Shown piece by piece: positions 61,412 through 64,000 of a DNA stretch of 64,000 nucleotides; within the stretch, counting starts at the first letter, position 1; each line of letters begins with the position of its first letter. The position numbers and the translations under genes are program-made. The stretch is from Calophaca sinica (Eukaryota; Streptophyta; Magnoliopsida; Fabales; Fabaceae). The stretch covers positions 15,175,001-15,239,000 of the forward strand of contig CM073730.1 of NCBI GenBank assembly GCA_037113605.1. Reading direction: 5' to 3'. Below the pieces are notes generated by a model that did not search any database, was not told the DNA's origin, and saw only the letters and a program-made list of their open reading frames with translations.

Positions 61412-62225
61412 ATTATGGGGAACCATTAGGTTCCATGTCGGGGCACGCGGCTCGGGTCCCGAGTGTATGTATGGGATCGGAGCGACCCATCTCGGGAAAT
61501 GGTCCGAGGGTCCATAGTGGCTCGGTGGGCGTAGGCCTGTGCTCGTGCGTACTTGGCCCTGCCCGGTCGGTAGTGACCCGAGCTCGTAGGAACACGGTCG
61601 GTACTGGGTCGAGCTCGATGTCACCTGATAGGCATAGGGGTCGGCTCGGTGGGTTCCAGCTCGGGGATCGGCCTGTAACACAAGCCCCCTAGACCCTTTG
61701 CTTGGTAGGGGAAAGGGTCTAAGTCCTGTTCGCTGGGTCGGTGTCCGAGCTGGACAGTCTCTTCTCCTGCAAAGGTCGCCAAGAAGCGACCATAAGATTC
61801 TTTTGGTCCTATCTCTGTCCAGCCCCCTAGACTTGCTTGCCGATTAGCTGAGCATATATTTAGAGTGCAAGTATTTGGTTTTCTCCAAATACCTTGTAAG
61901 AGTTGATCCCATCATAGAATTGTTCTTGCTGAGCTTGAAATAGCATAATTACTACTCAAGAGTAGTGGGTCAGGTTGAACCCGTCAAAGTGCCACAATCA
62001 ATTACATGGGCTTTGATTGTCAATAATATGATGATTGATCGGATGATCTGCTCTGCGTGGTATGATATCAAGATTTCCTATGAGGTCTGATCTCTGAGGT
62101 CTGAGCTGGTATCTGATGTGCGACTTGAGGTCATCCAATTATCTGCGGTCTTCCAATTATCTACCCAGTGATCTCTTGAACACGGGGAGCTTAAATGCAG
62201 ATTGAGCTTTGAACTGGTTGAGTCG

Positions 62226-62357
62226 AGCTCAGATGAGGATGAGCTCCGAGCAGGTCAAGCTCAGATGAAGATGAGCTCCGAGCAGGTCGAGCTCCAGTCA
62301 GAATGAGTTCCGAGCAGGTCGAGCTCCGGTCAGGATGAGCTCCGGGCAGGTCGGGCT
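62226..62357. repeat. 32-bp minisatellite
   Basis: Four units of the form GCTC(C)A/GGT...GATGAGCTCCGAGCAGGTCG with a 32-base period. Confidence 0.85.
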
Positions 62358-62589
62358 CCAATAAGTACTCGTGTTGAAGTACAAGGAGAGCTTGTAAATA
62401 GGTTTGAATTATCGGTAGAGCTTCGACCCCAAACTTGACCTTTGACTTGAAGACTAAGATAGGTAGAACTCCAAACGGGTTTGAGCTGTAGGTCTCTGCA
62501 TTGGTCGAGCTCTGACCTATGGTGGTCTACTCCCACCTAAAATTTGAAGAATTGAAGTGCATGTTGAGATATAGGCCTCTACATTTGAA

Positions 62590-62760
62590 GTGTTGATGGG
62601 GAGCTGGTCTTTGCTGGTGAGCTCACGGAGAGCTGCTTCTTGTTAGTGAGATCACGGAGAGCTTTACTTATCCGAGCTCGTGTAGAGCTGGTCTTTGTTG
62701 GTGAGCTCATGGAGAGCTCCACCCTTTCCGAGCTCGTGGAGAGCTCGACTTCATCTCGAG
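62590..62760. repeat. Short GAGCTC-based tandem repeats
   Basis: Units like GTGAGCTCACGGAGAGCTG recur at irregular 40-60 base spacing. Confidence 0.6.
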
Positions 62761-63169
62761 GGTAAAAGGCTTGCTGCTCCCACTTTTAAGGAGGTTTTTG
62801 ATGGTGCCTGGCCCAAGTGGAGGTGATCGCTCCCGATCTCGTTATTGAAAACCAAGGGAATGCCCTTGTGTAACTTGTGCTTTTTTGCCTTTCTTTAGTT
62901 CCGATCTTGTAATTGCTCATCTGAACCACCTCTTGCAATTCCTTTTCCTATGAATGAAATTTGACTAAGTGATGATGACTTACTTTACTTTCTTTTCATG
63001 CTTTCCTGTAGTCCTTGGGTAGTATAAGGTAGTGTAGTCCTCGGGTGGCTTCCCCCGAAAGATTTGTTTCAAATTGAAAGTTTGGAACATTAGTCCCTCG
63101 TAACTACATTAGTCGAGTGCTTGTCTAATCCGAGCATCGTTTTGAGCTGTCAGGCCTCTATGATGGTTG

Positions 63170-64000
63170 GAGCCGGTTAGGCTTTTCTTCATGTCGAGTT
63201 ATCATCTTCCGAGCTGCTTCAGAGCTCGCCAGGCATCTATGCTGACCTGGAATCTTTGGAACCGCAGGGGTTAGTCTTTGTCGCGCTGCGTTTGAGCTCG
63301 ACACGTCTTTATGCTGAAGTGGTGTCTTTGAACTCACGGGGGTCGATTTCAGGTCGAGTAGGATTTTCCGAGCTGTGTGTGAGCTCGCCAAGTTTTTACA
63401 CTAACTTGGGTTTGGGACCACAGGGGTCGAGCTGCGAATGGGCTCACCAAGCCTTTATGCTGACTTGGGTTTAGGACCACAGGGGTCGAGCTGCGAAAGG
63501 GCTCACCAAGCCTTTATGCTGACTTGGGTTTAGGACCGCAGGGGTCGAGCTGCGAATGAGCTTACCAAGCCTATATGCTGACTTGGGTTTAGGACCACAG
63601 GGGTCGAGCTGCGAATGAGCTCACCAAGCCTTTATGCTGACTTGGTGTCTTGGAAACCACAGGGGTTGTTTAGGTCGATTGGCGACCTTCCGAGCTGCTT
63701 TTGAGCTTGCCTCTATGCTGACCTGGTGTCTTGGAAACCACAGGGGTTGTTTAGGTCGACTGGCGACCTTCCAAGCTGCTTTCGAGCTTGCCAGGCCTCT
63801 ATGCTGACCTGGTGTCTTGGAAACCACAGGGGTTGTTTAGGTCGACTGGCAACCTTCCGAGCTGCTTTCGAGCTTGCCAGGCCTCTATACTGACCTGGTG
63901 TCTTGGAAACTACATGGGTCGAGTTGCGAGCGAGCTTACCAAGCCTTTATGCTGGCTTGGGTTTAAGACCACAGGGGTCGAGCTGCGAATAAGCTCACCA
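63170..64000. repeat. Two interleaved minisatellites (59-bp and ~82-bp units)
   Basis: Units beginning GGGGTCGAGCTGCGAA start at about 63423, 63482, 63541 and 63600 (59-base period). They then switch to a related unit of about 82 bases (GGGGTTGTTTAGGTCGA...GACCTGGTGTCTTGG) for three copies and return to the 59-base form near 63905. The array continues past the edge. Confidence 0.85.

Larger units (their letters stand above)
61412..64000. mobile_element. GAGCTC-rich retrotransposon segment, runs off right edge
   Basis: GC-rich sequence dense in GAGCTC and CTCGG words, with no supported protein. CTGTAACACAAGCCCCCTAG at about 61674 is the kind of sequence seen in Gypsy LTRs. Three minisatellite zones are nested (listed separately). 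Probably an LTR or untranslated part of a large element. Confidence 0.35.

Overview
This is plant nuclear DNA: intron-containing genes with GT-AG junctions, AT-rich intergenic sequence and many nested transposable elements. Protein similarity and repeat style suggest a papilionoid legume (Lotus-like is a guess, not shown). Three host genes are supported. A TIMELESS homologue on the minus strand runs off the left edge (first ten coding exons, 5448 down to 1002). A plastidial pyruvate kinase beta-type gene on the plus strand has twelve coding exons (38384-42999). A single-exon class III acidic chitinase lies on the minus strand (46594-47484). From memory, the Arabidopsis homologues of TIMELESS and plastid pyruvate kinase beta-1 are immediate neighbours (AT5G52910/AT5G52920), so this looks like a conserved gene pair pushed apart by about 33 kb of inserted DNA.

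Layout. 1-5448: TIMELESS with a repeat in its distal part and an E2F-like promoter site. 5640 to at least 19394, possibly about 25000: a large minus-strand Helitron. Its 3' end is canonical (7-bp hairpin then CTAG). It carries a decayed Rep/helicase gene, a gene for a double-B3-domain protein, and an RPA70-like gene; a second decayed double-B3 gene and diverged direct repeats lie upstream. 25480-29315: an extremely AT-rich array of about 410-bp tandem repeats followed by a plus-strand RPA-like relic. 29700-38000: mostly anonymous AT-rich DNA with a MULE-like element, MITEs, a LINE tail and a SINE-like head. 38384-42999: pyruvate kinase. 43000-46100: hAT-like foldback and a CACTA relic.

46100-55600 is the chitinase locus. 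It contains two copies of an older duplicated block, each disrupted by different insertions. One copy keeps the chitinase; the other lacks it. Comparing the copies gives empty sites for several insertions. The most striking is a 976-bp MULE with an exact 9-bp target duplication that carries a fragment matching the start of a ZEITLUPE/ADAGIO photoreceptor gene. A compact 1.3-kb non-LTR element with an exact 14-bp target duplication sits nearby.

55600-64000 is retrotransposon debris: a Copia RNase H end with LTR, a degenerate LINE (RT, zinc knuckle, RNase H), LTR-like sequence, and GAGCTC-rich minisatellites that run off the right edge.

The Helitron genes would act together (Rep nicking and ligation, helicase unwinding, RPA-like single-strand binding). 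The Rep reading frame is broken, so this copy is unlikely to move by itself. The role of the B3 genes is unknown.
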